Of a DNA stretch of 64,000 nucleotides, positions 1 to 10,329 are shown piece after piece. The position numbers were made by a program, and so were the translations under genes. This stretch comes from Thiothrix caldifontis (GTDB lineage: Bacteria > Pseudomonadota > Gammaproteobacteria > Thiotrichales > Thiotrichaceae): positions 62,001-126,000 of the forward strand of contig NZ_FNQP01000005.1 in assembly GCF_900107695.1 (NCBI RefSeq), in the 5' to 3' direction. Under the pieces are notes generated by a model that made no database searches, was not told the DNA's origin, and saw nothing but the letters and a program-made list of their open reading frames with translations. The first letter of the stretch is position 1, and every line of letters begins with the position of its first letter.

Positions 1-1191
1 TTAATGGGACAACGGCTAGACAAGGAATCACTAGCCTACCCCGCCAATCTCGAGGCTTTTAAAGGTGTTGAGCGCAACACCCGTAAGATCGGGCTATGGA
101 CTAAAATCACCTTGCTTGTGTTTCTCGTTGCGCTACTCGTTGGCTTATTTCTGATGTTTACCCCAGAATGGGGCAGCAAACTATTGGGCAATATCTCTGC
201 GCCCGCGCAAGACTTATTGGGGCGTGGCGCTATTCGACTCGCCTCGATTGCAGCCTTGGTCGGGGCAATCCTCTTAGTTTATGGTTGGTATGTAGAAGTC
301 CGGCGCTTGCGTCCGCTGCAAACCCAAGCCAACCACCTTGCAGCGGCATTGGAAGATAGTTACCAAGCTTGTACCCAACCCATCAGCCGCCACTTACAAA
401 CCGATAGCATCGATTATTTAGTGGAAAAACACTTGGATTTCCCCGCAACCAGCACCAACCACCCCGATATGGTTGCCATACCAGAGTGGACACAATCAGC
501 ACGCCGGTATCAATCCAAAGCGCTATACGTGCACAGTGCCGCTGACACCCTGAATGTTGGACTGACCAACCGCCGTCAAGAACTGGCACAACACCATGAA
601 ACCGTTAAAGCCGATATTCTGACTGCCCAACAGCAACTGGAACATCGTGCTCATTTGCAAACATTAGCAACCGAGCAAGAAACCACGCTAGAAAACGAAC
701 GTCGCCAACAAGTTGTCACCAGCACAGCCATCGACCTGTTGCAACGTGACGCCAGCCATTCTATCGAACGCTTCAACCAGTTGGTCAAAACCCGTTGCCC
801 AGAGTTGTTACAACGTTTCACCCAAACCCACTACAAATCCCTAGAAATCTTGCCTGACTTCAGCCTAAAGGTATTGTCAGAAGAAAAAGGTGATTACCTC
901 GATTTCAATGAAATCTCCACTGGTACACAACGGCAAGTCGCTTTGGCTATGCGCATCGCACTGGCGAATGCATTAGCAGATGCCACTAAAACTGACAAAC
1001 AAATGCTGTTTTTGGATGAGCCCTTTGCCTTTTTTGATCCCGAACGCACGCAAAACACCCTAGAAAGTTTGGCAGAAACCAGTAAAGGTGTAATGAGCCA
1101 AATCTGGTTGACAGCCCAAACCCAACCGGAAGGGGTCAAACTGGCACAAAGCATCCATTGCCAGCAAGGGAACCATACCCTGAAGGTATAG
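1..1191 (+). CDS. Membrane-anchored coiled-coil ATPase, C-terminal part (partial at window edge)
   Basis: The reading frame is open to the left edge, so the ATG at 4 need not be the true start. Two membrane segments lie at about residues 34-52 and 78-95, followed by a long Gln/Glu-rich coiled coil (about 185-260). The C-terminus carries an ABC/SMC-type signature, ISTGTQRQ (about 304-311), and a Walker B motif, LFLDEPFAFFD, with the catalytic Asp-Glu at 338-339. No Walker A motif is visible; in SMC/RecN/YhaN-type ATPases it sits in the N-terminal half, which would lie outside the window. The overall plan (membrane hairpin, coiled coil, SMC-like ATPase head) resembles YhaN-like proteins, but the substrate and role cannot be read from this piece. 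Domain assignment is fairly safe; family name is tentative. Confidence 0.7.
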   Translation, partial: LMGQRLDKESLAYPANLEAFKGVERNTRKIGLWTKITLLVFLVALLVGLFLMFTPEWGSKLLGNISAPAQDLLGRGAIRLASIAALVGAILLVYGWYVEVRRLRPLQTQANHLAAALEDSYQACTQPISRHLQTDSIDYLVEKHLDFPATSTNHPDMVAIPEWTQSARRYQSKALYVHSAADTLNVGLTNRRQELAQHHETVKADILTAQQQLEHRAHLQTLATEQETTLENERRQQVVTSTAIDLLQRDASHSIERFNQLVKTRCPELLQRFTQTHYKSLEILPDFSLKVLSEEKGDYLDFNEISTGTQRQVALAMRIALANALADATKTDKQMLFLDEPFAFFDPERTQNTLESLAETSKGVMSQIWLTAQTQPEGVKLAQSIHCQQGNHTLKV

Positions 1192-1196
1192 AGGCT

Positions 1197-1225
1197 TTCT
1201 TCTTTGCGATTTGTCAAACTATAAT
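1197..1225 (+). promoter_or_regulatory. Possible sigma-70 promoter of the thiosulfate transporter
   Basis: A perfect TATAAT at 1220-1225 lies about 30 bases before the ATG at 1256. The -35 region at the right distance (TTCTTC, 1197-1202) is weak, so the call rests mostly on the -10 box. Confidence 0.3.
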
Positions 1226-1255
1226 CGCCTCTGCACTACAGCTAGAGGAGTTAAT

Positions 1256-2521
1256 ATGACATTTGATAATTTTGCATCCGCACAGTCGTTTTTGCTGATC
1301 GCGGGGTTTGTGATTGCCTTCATCATGGGGGCAATCGTCAACAAGACACACTTTTGCACAATGGGCGCAGTATCGGACTGGATCAATATGGGCGATACCG
1401 GGCGTTTCCGTGCATGGGGTTTAGCCATTGGTGTTGCCCTATTAGGGGTGGTGTTACTGGAAATGGTGGGGCTGGTGAATGCCAACGGCTCTTACCCGCC
1501 CTACCGTAATGGGCAACTGATCTGGGCTGAAAATCTACTCGGTGGTATTCTGTTTGGCATCGGCATGACAATTGCTGGCGGCTGCGGCAATAAGTGCTTA
1601 GTGCGCATTGGGGCGGGCAATCTCAAATCCATTTTCGTGTTTCTGATCATTGGGGTTGTCGCCTATTTCATGTTAAACCCATTCCCCGGCTCGGATAAAA
1701 CCTTGTACTCTTTATTATTCTACCCATGGCTTAATCCTTTAGCCGTGAATATGGGCAATTCACAAGACTTGGGCAGCGTCATTGCAGGCGAAGACAATGC
1801 CTTGAGCGCACGGCTGGTCATTGGTTTGATTATTGGACTATTTCTAGTATGGCTGGCATTCAAATCCAAAGATTTCCGCAGCAGTAGCGACTTCGCACTT
1901 GGCGGCATTGCCGTCGGTTTATGCGTTTTAGCGGCGTGGTATGTCACCAGCAATATCGTCGTAACCATCGACGAGCAACCTTACCCCCTTACCCAATATT
2001 ACAGTGAATGGGACATGCTGGCAGAATCTGAGGAGGGCAAACCGGCTATCGGTGCAGCACTCAGCTCACAATCGTTTACCTTCATCAATCCAATGGCGCA
2101 AGCGGTGGGCTACGCAGCGGGTGGTTTCAACAGCAGTTTGTTAACCTTTGGTGTGATGGCTTTCTTTGGTGTGATGGCAGGCTCATTAGCTTGGGCATTG
2201 GTCAGCCGCACGTTCCGCATCGAATGGTTCGCTTCTGTGGGCGATGTGATTAACCACGTCTTAGGTGCAACCCTAATGGGTATCGGCGGGGTATTAGCAA
2301 TGGGTTGCACAGTCGGGCAAGCAATTACCGGTGTTTCTACCCTCGCGATTGGCTCATTTATCGCCTTTGCTGGCATCGTACTGGGTAGTGCACTGACGAT
2401 GAAAGTACAGTTCTACAAAATGATGTACGAAGAAGAAGCCAGTTTTGGCAAAGCGTTAATTACCGGCTTAGTCGATTTGAAACTACTGCCTGAATCTTTG
2501 CGTAAACTGGAAAAAGTTTAA
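1256..2521 (+). CDS. tsuA: YeeE/YedE-family thiosulfate (sulfur) transporter
   Basis: Integral membrane protein of 421 residues with about nine or more hydrophobic segments. It contains the paired Cys-containing motifs of the YeeE/YedE (sulf_transp) family: AGGCGNKCLVRIGAGN in the first half and AMGCTVGQAITGVSTLA in the second. In characterised members conserved cysteines in such loops relay thiosulfate through the membrane. The ATG at 1256 is preceded by GAGGAG at 7-8 bases, so the TTG 45 bases upstream that extends the frame is not needed. It stands alone between the ATPase fragment and tRNA-Lys. Uptake of thiosulfate or a related sulfur species fits a sulfur oxidiser, but the exact substrate is inferred from the family. 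Confidence 0.85.
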   Translation: MTFDNFASAQSFLLIAGFVIAFIMGAIVNKTHFCTMGAVSDWINMGDTGRFRAWGLAIGVALLGVVLLEMVGLVNANGSYPPYRNGQLIWAENLLGGILFGIGMTIAGGCGNKCLVRIGAGNLKSIFVFLIIGVVAYFMLNPFPGSDKTLYSLLFYPWLNPLAVNMGNSQDLGSVIAGEDNALSARLVIGLIIGLFLVWLAFKSKDFRSSSDFALGGIAVGLCVLAAWYVTSNIVVTIDEQPYPLTQYYSEWDMLAESEEGKPAIGAALSSQSFTFINPMAQAVGYAAGGFNSSLLTFGVMAFFGVMAGSLAWALVSRTFRIEWFASVGDVINHVLGATLMGIGGVLAMGCTVGQAITGVSTLAIGSFIAFAGIVLGSALTMKVQFYKMMYEEEASFGKALITGLVDLKLLPESLRKLEKV

Positions 2522-2539
2522 CCGAACCTGAAAAAAGAC

Positions 2540-2567
2540 TTGCAAGCCAAAAGTCTTTCCTTATAAT
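2540..2567 (+). promoter_or_regulatory. Sigma-70 promoter of tRNA-Lys
   Basis: TTGCAA (2540-2545), a 16-base spacer and TATAAT (2562-2567) end 13 bases before the first base of the tRNA. Confidence 0.65.
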
Positions 2568-2580
2568 AGCGCTCTCTCAC

Positions 2581-2656
2581 GGGCCGTTAGCTCAGTCGGT
2601 AGAGCATCTGACTTTTAATTAGGTGGTCGTGCGTTCGAGTCGCACACGGCCCACCA
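2581..2656 (+). tRNA. tRNA-Lys (anticodon TTT)
   Basis: A 76-base cloverleaf. The acceptor arm GGGCCGT pairs with ACGGCCC and is followed by an encoded CCA. The D arm has AGCTCAGTCGGTAGAGC. The anticodon arm is TCTGA-CTTTTAA-TTAGG with anticodon TTT. The T arm has GTTCGAGTC. All invariant positions expected of a bacterial tRNA-Lys are present. Confidence 0.97.
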
Positions 2657-2664
2657 TACAAAAC

Positions 2665-2699
2665 AAAGGGTTGCACCCATAAAAGTGCAGCCCTTTTTT
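2665..2699 (+). terminator. Rho-independent terminator after tRNA-Lys
   Basis: AAGGGTTGCAC pairs with GTGCAGCCCTT (one G-T wobble) around a short A-rich loop and is followed by a run of T. It sits 9 bases after the tRNA CCA end. Confidence 0.85.
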
Positions 2700-2738
2700 G
2701 TTTCTGACGTTCTATCGTCTTATGGAACAACTCCTACC

Positions 2739-3089
2739 ATGCAACACCCCATTATCATCAGCATCCTACTACTGCTATGCAGCAACGTGTTCATGACGTT
2801 CGCTTGGTATGCCCATCTGAAGGAACTCAATCACAAACCATGGCTCATCGCTGCATTATTCAGTTGGGGCGTTGCCCTGTTTGAATACTTGCTGCAAGTA
2901 CCCGCCAACCGCATTGGCTACACAGCACTCAGTGTCGGGCAACTCAAAATTATGCAAGAAGTGATCACCTTGACAGTATTTGTACCTTTTGCAGTGTTCT
3001 ACTTGAAAGAACCACTCAAACTAGACTACCTGTGGGCAGGGGTATGTATACTGGGAGCCGTGTATTTTATTTTTCGCGATAAGCTGTAG
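2739..3089 (+). CDS. DUF486 / DMT-type small membrane protein
   Basis: A 116-residue protein made of four hydrophobic segments, starting MQHPIIISILLLLCSNVFM and containing an AWYAHLKELN loop and a C-terminal FYLKEPLKLDYLWAG stretch. These are typical of the DUF486 family, which belongs to the drug/metabolite transporter (EamA-like) superfamily and has half the usual helix number, suggesting it works as a dimer. The ATG at 2739 matches the family's N-terminus; the in-frame extension to 2685 runs back into the tRNA terminator and is rejected. Substrate unknown. Confidence 0.75.
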   Translation: MQHPIIISILLLLCSNVFMTFAWYAHLKELNHKPWLIAALFSWGVALFEYLLQVPANRIGYTALSVGQLKIMQEVITLTVFVPFAVFYLKEPLKLDYLWAGVCILGAVYFIFRDKL

Positions 3090-3198
3090 CTGGACATTAA
3101 ATCTTAGCTGTCACAAAAAGTTCATCTTTCTGCACATCTGCGCAAGCGGGGCAACCGCGCTATACTTGACTATGTTCTTCTATCGCTATCAAAATATT

Positions 3199-3543
3199 AT
3201 GCAATTGGAAATTTTCACCAAAGCCCTTGCCGACCAGACCCGTCTACGCATCCTGTTATTACTAGCAGTAGGGCGGGAACTATGTGTCTGTGAACTGACC
3301 CAAGCATTGGAGCTAGCACAGCCGAAAATTTCCCGCCATTTGGCAGTTTTGCGTGAGAGCGGTTTACTACAAGACCGCAAAACTGGGCTATGGGTGTATT
3401 ATCGCCTGCACCCGGACTTACCCCAGTGGGCAACTGCTACCTTGGACAACCTGCATTCAGGCAGCATGACTGAAACACTGTTCCTGTCAGACCGACAGCG
3501 TTTAGATAATGCCAACCGTATCGGGGAAAGCTGCACAAGCTGA
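3199..3543 (+). CDS. ArsR/SmtB-family transcriptional regulator
   Basis: A winged-helix protein of 114 residues: FTKALADQTRLRILLLL leads into a helix-turn-helix, PKISRHLAVLRESGLL, and a wing, WVYYRLHPDLP. The ELCVCEL motif at the start of the third helix is the classic ArsR Cys-Val-Cys metalloid site, so arsenite or antimonite sensing is likely. A further Cys lies close to the C-terminus. The ATG at 3199 begins MQLEIFTKAL like most family members; an ATG at 3172 is possible. No ars resistance genes are adjacent (the next gene, on the opposite strand, is a P-type ATPase), so its target is not evident. Confidence 0.8.
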   Translation: MQLEIFTKALADQTRLRILLLLAVGRELCVCELTQALELAQPKISRHLAVLRESGLLQDRKTGLWVYYRLHPDLPQWATATLDNLHSGSMTETLFLSDRQRLDNANRIGESCTS

Positions 3544-3624
3544 AGTTACCAACTGCTTGCTTCAATCGCATGTTTTCTTCAGCAACGCGGTCAATGCCCC
3601 CAAAACACGGCACAAGTGCTCCCC

Positions 3625-6600
3625 CTAACCTTCCCGTAACAAAGTACCCAAATCAATCAATGCCGCATTCGCCCGTGAAATTTGCGATGCCATCACCAAA
3701 GAATGGTTAGCCACAAAACTGTAACCACTGCCATTGAGGATAACCGGACTCCAGATCATCGCTTGCGTATCTTCCAGCTTATTAATGATTTGGCGCAAAC
3801 TCACCAAGGCATTTTTCTGGCGCAACACATCCTCAAAATCCGCCTCAATCGCTTTCAATAAATGCAACAGCGCCCAGGTTTGTCCGCGTGCTTGATAAAA
3901 CACATCGTCAACCTTTAAACGCGGGGTTTTGACGATCACTTCATTAGGGTCATCGCTTGCCGGTAACACTTCGGGTTGCAACTCAATCCCCGGCACTTTG
4001 GCAGCACTGCCATCGCTTTCCATTGCCGCGCCTTCCTCTTTCACCTGCCGAATACCAACACTGGCACTCAAAGCAATGGATAAGGACCCCATTTGGCGCT
4101 GCACCTTGTTCAACCAGTTATTCAAGTTATCCGACCGTGAATAAAACTGTGCCTGACCTTGCTGCAAACGCTGCAAATACGCCTCCAATGCCTCTGCCCC
4201 TTCATTGAACTGGCTTTCTGCCGGAGGAAACAACCACAGCTTACCATCGGTATTGAACCGCAATTGCGCCCTCACCAAGTCCGGGTCGGCGGCTGACTGT
4301 GATTGCGAACGGCTCAAATCATCCCGCATTGCCAGCGACATATCCCGCAGTTGGGTCAATACACCCAATTCCCAGTTCGGAATATTGTCCATCACAATAC
4401 CCGGCGGGGTCACATCATTACTCAAATAACCACCGGGCTTATCCAATAAGGTATTGGCAATGTGCGCCAAAGTAGCTGTGGTAATAACACCGGGGCGCAA
4501 CGGCTCATTGGCACTAACACCCACCATCTGCCGCGCATTGGCACGCACGTCAAAGGTATCAGGGTCACGGCTCCACAAAAACATCAACAGCGCCTGCGTG
4601 ACCAAGAAAATAATCAGGAAAAATTGCAGCGTCCAACGCAAGCCTTTTTCCCGCCAGAAACGCGGGTCAAAATACCGTAACAGGTAAATCAAAACGGCAC
4701 GCCCCCAACCTTCCACATTACGTTGCATTGCCTTTTCAAACTCCACGACCACAAAGACCAATGAACCAACGCCGACTATCCAGAACCACGCATACAAATC
4801 AATTGCATCCGTGCCAAATACGCCCTGAAAAGCAGGCATATACGTGAACAAACCCTGTAACACCAACACCACGGCAATCGCGGCTAATAACCACGGATTT
4901 TCACGCAAGCTTGCCCATTGCCACCCCGGTTCACTCGCATGGCGCACACTCAACAAGTAGAAAATCTGCCCGATTACCAAGGTATTCAGCGCTGCCGTGC
5001 GAGCCGCCTCCAAGGTTTCACCGCGCTGCAATTCCCACTCGAAAATGGCTAACACGCTTACCAACAGCAGCCCCGATACCAACAACAGCCGCCACACCAA
5101 GAAGCCGCTGATTAACGATCCCACCGGCTGTGCGATGGGTTGCCCGCGAGCAACCGGTAACGCCGCTTTCTCAAACGCCAAGGTCAGCGCCAAAATACCC
5201 GCTGTCACCAAATTGACCCACAACACTTGCACCGGCATAAGCGGTAACGCCAAACCAAACCATGATGCCAACAGAATGGCAGCGGCTTGTGCGCCATTGG
5301 TCGGCAACATGAATTGCACCATTTTGTAAAAATTCTGAAAGACCTGACGACCTTCCTGCACTGCCGTCATCAGCATGGGCAACTGATCACGCATCAACAC
5401 GATTTCCGCTGACTGCCTAGCGGCTTCCGTGCCATGAATACCGGGAGCCACCCCAACATCCGCCTGTTCCAGTGCGGGCGTATCGTTCACCCCACCGCCA
5501 AGCATTACTACGCGCTCACCATGTGCTTGCAAGGCTTTGACTAAACGTAATTTTTGTTCCGGGCGTAACCGCGCAAACACATCAACGTGCATCACCGTTT
5601 CTCGCAAGGCATCCTCATCCAATGCGTCCAAATCGGCTCCCGTTAACACGGTTTCACCATCACCAATCCCCACTTGCTTGGCTAATGCGCAAGCGGTCAG
5701 CGCGTGATCCCCCGTCAGCATTTTGACGGACAATCCCGCCTGCTGGCAGGCTTGTACCGCTGCCAATGCTGACGCTTGCGGCGGGTCGCCGATGCCCACC
5801 ACACCCAATAGCACCATCCCGTACCCCACATCCTGATGCGTTAGGGTTTGCAACGGTGCATCGGGTTGGCGGCTGGCAATCACCAACGGCTTCATGCCCT
5901 CTTCGGCAAGCTTTTTCAGCTTGTCTTCCCAGACGTCTTGTTGCAGTGGCTCAAGACCCGTATCGGTTTGCACATGACTGCAACGCGGCAAAATGGCTTC
6001 GGGTGCGCCTTTCAATGCCACATACTGCACCCCTGTTGCGTCTTGACTTAACGTCGCAGCATAACGGTAACTGCGATCAAACGGGATACTGGCTAACCGG
6101 GTAAACTGCTGCCGCAATGCATCAGGATCAACCCCACATTTATGCGCCATCACCAGCAATGCCCCATCCAAGGGGTCGCCCAGCACTTGCCAGTGTTTCT
6201 CCAACTGCTGCAACTGTGCGTCACTGGCTAATACAGCAGCTTGAGCAAGCCGTTGCAAATCAGCGCGGTCATCGTGTTCGGGCAGCTCAAAATTTTCCCT
6301 CAAGATAGCGCCTTGTGGGGCATACCCCGCTCCCTGCAAGCGCACTCCACCACGCGGGGTAATCACCTTTTGCACGGTTAATTCATGGCGGGTCAGGGTA
6401 TGGCTTTTATCCGTACACACCACGCTCACCGTTCCCAAGATTTCCACGGCAGCAAGCTGGCGCACCATCACATCTTGTCGCGCCAAACGCCTGACACTGA
6501 TCGCCAACATAATCGCAAACAATGCCGGTAAACCTTCCGGCACAATCGCGACTGCAAAACTCGCCATCGCTTGCAACAACCCCTGTGGGCTATGCCCACT

Positions 6601-7428
6601 GACCCCTGGCGTCAACCAGCCAATGAGTAGAATCAAAGCCGCCGCGCCTGCCAATACCAAAGCCACCACATTCATCAAACGCTTTAATTCATCGCCTAAC
6701 GGGGTTGCATACGGCTCATTATTGTCCAGCAAGGCATTCAGCATCCCCAATTCGGTACGTGACCCCGTAGCGACCACCACACCCCGCCCTTGTCCTGCCA
6801 ACACCAGCGTTCCCGCATACGCCATATTGTTGCGGTCTGGGAGTGCGGTATCAGCGTCCAAGCGGCTAATGCCTTTCAACACTGGGGCGGAATACCCCAT
6901 TAAGACCGATTCATCCAACTGCAAACCGTCGCTGTGCAGCAAACGCACATCCGCTGGCACTTGATTCCCAGTTTCCAATAACACCACATCACCCGGCACA
7001 AGCTGCTCAGCGGGCAACGCTTGTACTTGCCCATCACGCAATACCTGTGCAGTGGGGGATAATAAACGTTGCACCGCTTCCAGCGTTTTCGCCGTGCGCC
7101 GCTCTTGCAACAAACCCAAGATAATATTGAGAACGACCACCCCCAGAATCACCACGGTATCCAGCCATAACTGCAACATCAGCGTCAGGGTCGCAGCCAA
7201 CAGCAAAATGTAAATAAAATGGTGGTGAAATTGGCGTAGCAAGCGCTTGAAGAAACCAGCGTGTTGCAGCGGTGTAAAGCGATTAAAACCGTGTTGGCGC
7301 AAGCGTACTTTAGCGGCTGCACTGCTCAAACCTTGATCTTGGGTATCAAGCTGTTGCAACGCTGTTTGCGGGGCAACGCTATGCCACGCCATTGAATCTG
7401 TTGTGCTTGGGGTGTCGTCGGTAGACAT
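3625..7428 (-). CDS. P-type ATPase with altered catalytic motifs fused to a C-terminal DUF2333 domain
   Basis: A 1267-residue protein. Residues about 1-900 have the layout of a P2-type cation ATPase: N-terminal cation-ATPase domain, actuator domain, helix with PEGLPA, P and N domains (KGAPEAILPRCS; MLTGDH) and a C-terminal helix bundle. Three catalytic motifs deviate. TGES, needed for dephosphorylation, reads MGYS (177-180) and loses Glu. DKTGT reads DKSHT (D340 kept). GDGVNDAP, which binds Mg, reads GGGVNDTP with Gly at 645 instead of Asp. The last ~340 residues begin with one more membrane segment and match DUF2333 (RANARQ, GGYLSNDV, NWELGVL, FYSRSDNLNNWL), normally a separate protein. The ATG at 7428 follows AAGGAG. 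Cation pumping is doubtful; a regulatory or pseudo-enzyme role is an inference. Confidence 0.85.
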   Translation of the reverse strand: MSTDDTPSTTDSMAWHSVAPQTALQQLDTQDQGLSSAAAKVRLRQHGFNRFTPLQHAGFFKRLLRQFHHHFIYILLLAATLTLMLQLWLDTVVILGVVVLNIILGLLQERRTAKTLEAVQRLLSPTAQVLRDGQVQALPAEQLVPGDVVLLETGNQVPADVRLLHSDGLQLDESVLMGYSAPVLKGISRLDADTALPDRNNMAYAGTLVLAGQGRGVVVATGSRTELGMLNALLDNNEPYATPLGDELKRLMNVVALVLAGAAALILLIGWLTPGVSGHSPQGLLQAMASFAVAIVPEGLPALFAIMLAISVRRLARQDVMVRQLAAVEILGTVSVVCTDKSHTLTRHELTVQKVITPRGGVRLQGAGYAPQGAILRENFELPEHDDRADLQRLAQAAVLASDAQLQQLEKHWQVLGDPLDGALLVMAHKCGVDPDALRQQFTRLASIPFDRSYRYAATLSQDATGVQYVALKGAPEAILPRCSHVQTDTGLEPLQQDVWEDKLKKLAEEGMKPLVIASRQPDAPLQTLTHQDVGYGMVLLGVVGIGDPPQASALAAVQACQQAGLSVKMLTGDHALTACALAKQVGIGDGETVLTGADLDALDEDALRETVMHVDVFARLRPEQKLRLVKALQAHGERVVMLGGGVNDTPALEQADVGVAPGIHGTEAARQSAEIVLMRDQLPMLMTAVQEGRQVFQNFYKMVQFMLPTNGAQAAAILLASWFGLALPLMPVQVLWVNLVTAGILALTLAFEKAALPVARGQPIAQPVGSLISGFLVWRLLLVSGLLLVSVLAIFEWELQRGETLEAARTAALNTLVIGQIFYLLSVRHASEPGWQWASLRENPWLLAAIAVVLVLQGLFTYMPAFQGVFGTDAIDLYAWFWIVGVGSLVFVVVEFEKAMQRNVEGWGRAVLIYLLRYFDPRFWREKGLRWTLQFFLIIFLVTQALLMFLWSRDPDTFDVRANARQMVGVSANEPLRPGVITTATLAHIANTLLDKPGGYLSNDVTPPGIVMDNIPNWELGVLTQLRDMSLAMRDDLSRSQSQSAADPDLVRAQLRFNTDGKLWLFPPAESQFNEGAEALEAYLQRLQQGQAQFYSRSDNLNNWLNKVQRQMGSLSIALSASVGIRQVKEEGAAMESDGSAAKVPGIELQPEVLPASDDPNEVIVKTPRLKVDDVFYQARGQTWALLHLLKAIEADFEDVLRQKNALVSLRQIINKLEDTQAMIWSPVILNGSGYSFVANHSLVMASQISRANAALIDLGTLLREG

Positions 7429-7591
7429 CAGCGTACTCCTTACAAAATAACCCTACACAAGTTCGCCTAACTCCTACCTTTTTACTAGGAATTAAATTTA
7501 CTATAAATAGAGAAAAAAGTACTTTCAACAAACCCTTTGTTTGTGGTGTTTGCTAAAACATTGCACCGCTTTGGGAGATTTTTTGAGTAAA

Positions 7592-10225
7592 CTAGGATTG
7601 TCCAAGTGAATTCATGAGTGTCTGCAATAACGCAGTGGGTTCAAACGGTTTCGCCACATGCGCATTCATCCCCACTGCCAAACAACGTTCTCTTTCTTCG
7701 CTCATGGCATTTGCCGTCAACGCGATAATCGGCATGGCAGCGTAACGGGCATCCGCACGAATCATACGGGCGGCTTCGTAACCATCCATCACCGGCATTT
7801 GAATATCCATCAATACCACGTCATACGCGGGCGATTCGCTGGCAAAGATTTTGTCCACACCCTCCTGACCGTTATCCGCGCACGCCACTACCGCCCCATA
7901 TTGCGTGAGAATTTCATAAGCAATCAATTGGTTAATCGGGTTATCTTCCACCACCAAAATACGCTTACCCGATAACGGTAGCGCGACAGCCGGGCGAGTG
8001 GCTTCTAGCGCAGGTGTTTGGCTAAGCGCAGATGAAAGCGCATGTGCCAAGGTAAGCGTGACGGTGAAACGCGAGCCTCGCCCCGGTTCACTGCTCACCG
8101 TGACCTCACCGCCCATCAAATCCAGCAAGCGTTTGACAATGCTCAAACCCAAGCCCGTGCCACCGTAACGGCGCGTGGTCGAATCATCCGCTTGCGAAAA
8201 TTCCTGAAACAAACCATTCACCGCCATGCTATCCATGCCGATACCGCTATCTTCGATGCAAAAGCGCAAGTGACTGCTGTTCGCCCCACGTTCCAACTCG
8301 TCGACGTACAACGCCACATGCCCTTGACTAGTAAATTTCACCCCATTGGTGAGTAAATTGGTGAGTATTTGCTCTAAACGCAAGGCATCGCCTAAGAAAA
8401 AGCCCTGTTCGCCCTCCAGATGTGGGCTACGCAGCTCAAATAACAACGCAATGCCTTTTTCCTGCGCTTGTTGACGCTGCAAGGTTAGCGCATTACTCAC
8501 CACATCCTCTAAACGAAAAGGCGTCATTTCCAGCGTTAATTTACCTGCTTCGATCTTGGAAAAGTCGAGAATGTCGTTGATGATGCGTAACAATGATTGG
8601 GCAGCGTGCTGTATTTCAACCACATAATCGTGCTGCCGCTGGTTCAAGTCACTGCCCAATGCCAGGTGGCTCATGCCAATAATCGCATTCATCGGGGTGC
8701 GGATTTCGTGGCTCATATTGGCGAGAAACAGGCTTTTGGCTTTGCTGGCTTCTTCCGCTTTCGCCGCCATCGCGAGGGAATGTTCGGTGGCTTGCGCCAG
8801 CTTCAGATTGGTTTCACGCAACGCTACTTCTGAGCGATGGCGTATTACCGCCGCACCGACCGATGCTGCCATCGACGTGAGGATTGCCTGATCCTCCAGC
8901 CCCCATTGGTAATCAATGTAGCAGTTATCAAAACCGATAAAGCCCCAGAAACGCCCCTCCACATTCACGGGTACAACCATCAACGACACAATATCCTGCG
9001 CTTCGAGAATCATACGTTCCGTCTCAGGAAACGTAGCCACTAAACCCGATACCGCTCGCCCCTCTGACAATGTGTCAAACCAACGCGGAAACAAGCCGTC
9101 AAACGACAAGTTTTGTAACTCAGGGTTATCAATTTGGATGCTAATACCGTCACGTACCCATTCGTAACGCTGACTCATGAAACGTTCACCCGTGAACGGG
9201 TCAACGTGGTATTCAAATAAATACACCCGATCTTGTTTGGTCGCATTTCCCACCGCAGCCAGAGCCTGTTGCATGGCTTCATTGATGCAAGGCTCAAACA
9301 ACAATGCCTGCATCGCAATCGCCACCGCTTCAAACAAGGCATCCTTGCGCAGCAATAACTCTTCGGCTCGTTTGCGTTCCGTAATATCGCGCCCAGTTTC
9401 GAGAATGTATTCGGGTCGCCCTTGCGCATCCCGAATCAGGCGGTGACTGCTGTTACACCAATAGTGGGAGCCGTCTTTGCGGATAACATCCAGATTCACC
9501 TCGAAAGCAATGTCACGCTGCGGGTCGGCTAATTTCTCTGGGGTTAAATTGTCTGCCACCAATTGTTGGAGCCGCGTCAGGGATTCGGGCGTCATCAAGT
9601 GCTCAAACGGCAGACAACGAAATTCCTCCACGCTATAGCCCGTGCGCTGATACAGCGAAGGCGTGGCGTACAATACACTCATATCGAGATTGAGCACGCC
9701 GATGTAGTCGTGCATGTTCTCGGTAATCAAATTGAACAGGCGGGTTTGCTCGCGGGCTTCCGCTTCATCTTGTTTACGCTGGGTAATGTTGCGAACATCA
9801 ACCACCAATTTACCACCGTCTTCATGGCGGTTCAGTGAAGCCATAAACCAGCGTGTTTCGCCCTGAAGTACCAAAGGGTATTCGTAACGACGGTTTTCCC
9901 CCGTGCGGCGCACATGGTCGGCGCATTCCAAGTAAGGCTCACTGGCATCAGGGGGCAATACTGCGGTAATGGGTTTGCCGAGAAATGCAGCGGGGGACAT
10001 CAGTAACAATTCTGGGGCGCGACACTGAACATCTAACAAGCAGTTTTCGGCATCTATCAGGAAAATCAGATCACTCATGGACGATACCAAGGTCTGGTAA
10101 CGTTCCTCGCTGCGTTGAAGTGCCTGACGGGTTTGCACTAACAACTCCCGCAAGACATGCGGATCATCGGGCAAATCATCTACCACCAAGGACTTGGCAG
10201 TATGAGTATCTGAATAACAATTCAT
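7592..10225 (-). CDS. Hybrid sensor histidine kinase with PAS, GAF and receiver domains
   Basis: An 877-residue protein without clear membrane segments, hence probably cytoplasmic. Order: a short coiled coil, PAS domains at about 40-150, 160-270 ([26 protein letters not shown]), a GAF domain at about 290-450 ([25 protein letters not shown]), a dimerisation/phosphoacceptor domain with [14 protein letters not shown] (His506), an ATPase domain ([28 protein letters not shown]), and a receiver domain (VVEDNPINQ; phospho-acceptor Asp807 in [12 protein letters not shown]; Lys in VAKPF). All catalytic residues are present. No HPt or output domain is attached and no cognate regulator gene adjoins it, so the output path and the signal (PAS/GAF ligand) are unknown. 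Confidence 0.88.
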   Translation of the reverse strand: MNCYSDTHTAKSLVVDDLPDDPHVLRELLVQTRQALQRSEERYQTLVSSMSDLIFLIDAENCLLDVQCRAPELLLMSPAAFLGKPITAVLPPDASEPYLECADHVRRTGENRRYEYPLVLQGETRWFMASLNRHEDGGKLVVDVRNITQRKQDEAEAREQTRLFNLITENMHDYIGVLNLDMSVLYATPSLYQRTGYSVEEFRCLPFEHLMTPESLTRLQQLVADNLTPEKLADPQRDIAFEVNLDVIRKDGSHYWCNSSHRLIRDAQGRPEYILETGRDITERKRAEELLLRKDALFEAVAIAMQALLFEPCINEAMQQALAAVGNATKQDRVYLFEYHVDPFTGERFMSQRYEWVRDGISIQIDNPELQNLSFDGLFPRWFDTLSEGRAVSGLVATFPETERMILEAQDIVSLMVVPVNVEGRFWGFIGFDNCYIDYQWGLEDQAILTSMAASVGAAVIRHRSEVALRETNLKLAQATEHSLAMAAKAEEASKAKSLFLANMSHEIRTPMNAIIGMSHLALGSDLNQRQHDYVVEIQHAAQSLLRIINDILDFSKIEAGKLTLEMTPFRLEDVVSNALTLQRQQAQEKGIALLFELRSPHLEGEQGFFLGDALRLEQILTNLLTNGVKFTSQGHVALYVDELERGANSSHLRFCIEDSGIGMDSMAVNGLFQEFSQADDSTTRRYGGTGLGLSIVKRLLDLMGGEVTVSSEPGRGSRFTVTLTLAHALSSALSQTPALEATRPAVALPLSGKRILVVEDNPINQLIAYEILTQYGAVVACADNGQEGVDKIFASESPAYDVVLMDIQMPVMDGYEAARMIRADARYAAMPIIALTANAMSEERERCLAVGMNAHVAKPFEPTALLQTLMNSLGQS

Positions 10226-10329
10226 GCAGTTCCCTAGCAGGGCTTATGATTTTAATGGGTAACAGCACGTAGCATATCGCCCTAAACGCTAGGTTTCCAT
10301 TTCATCTGATAAACAAGCTAACAATTGCA

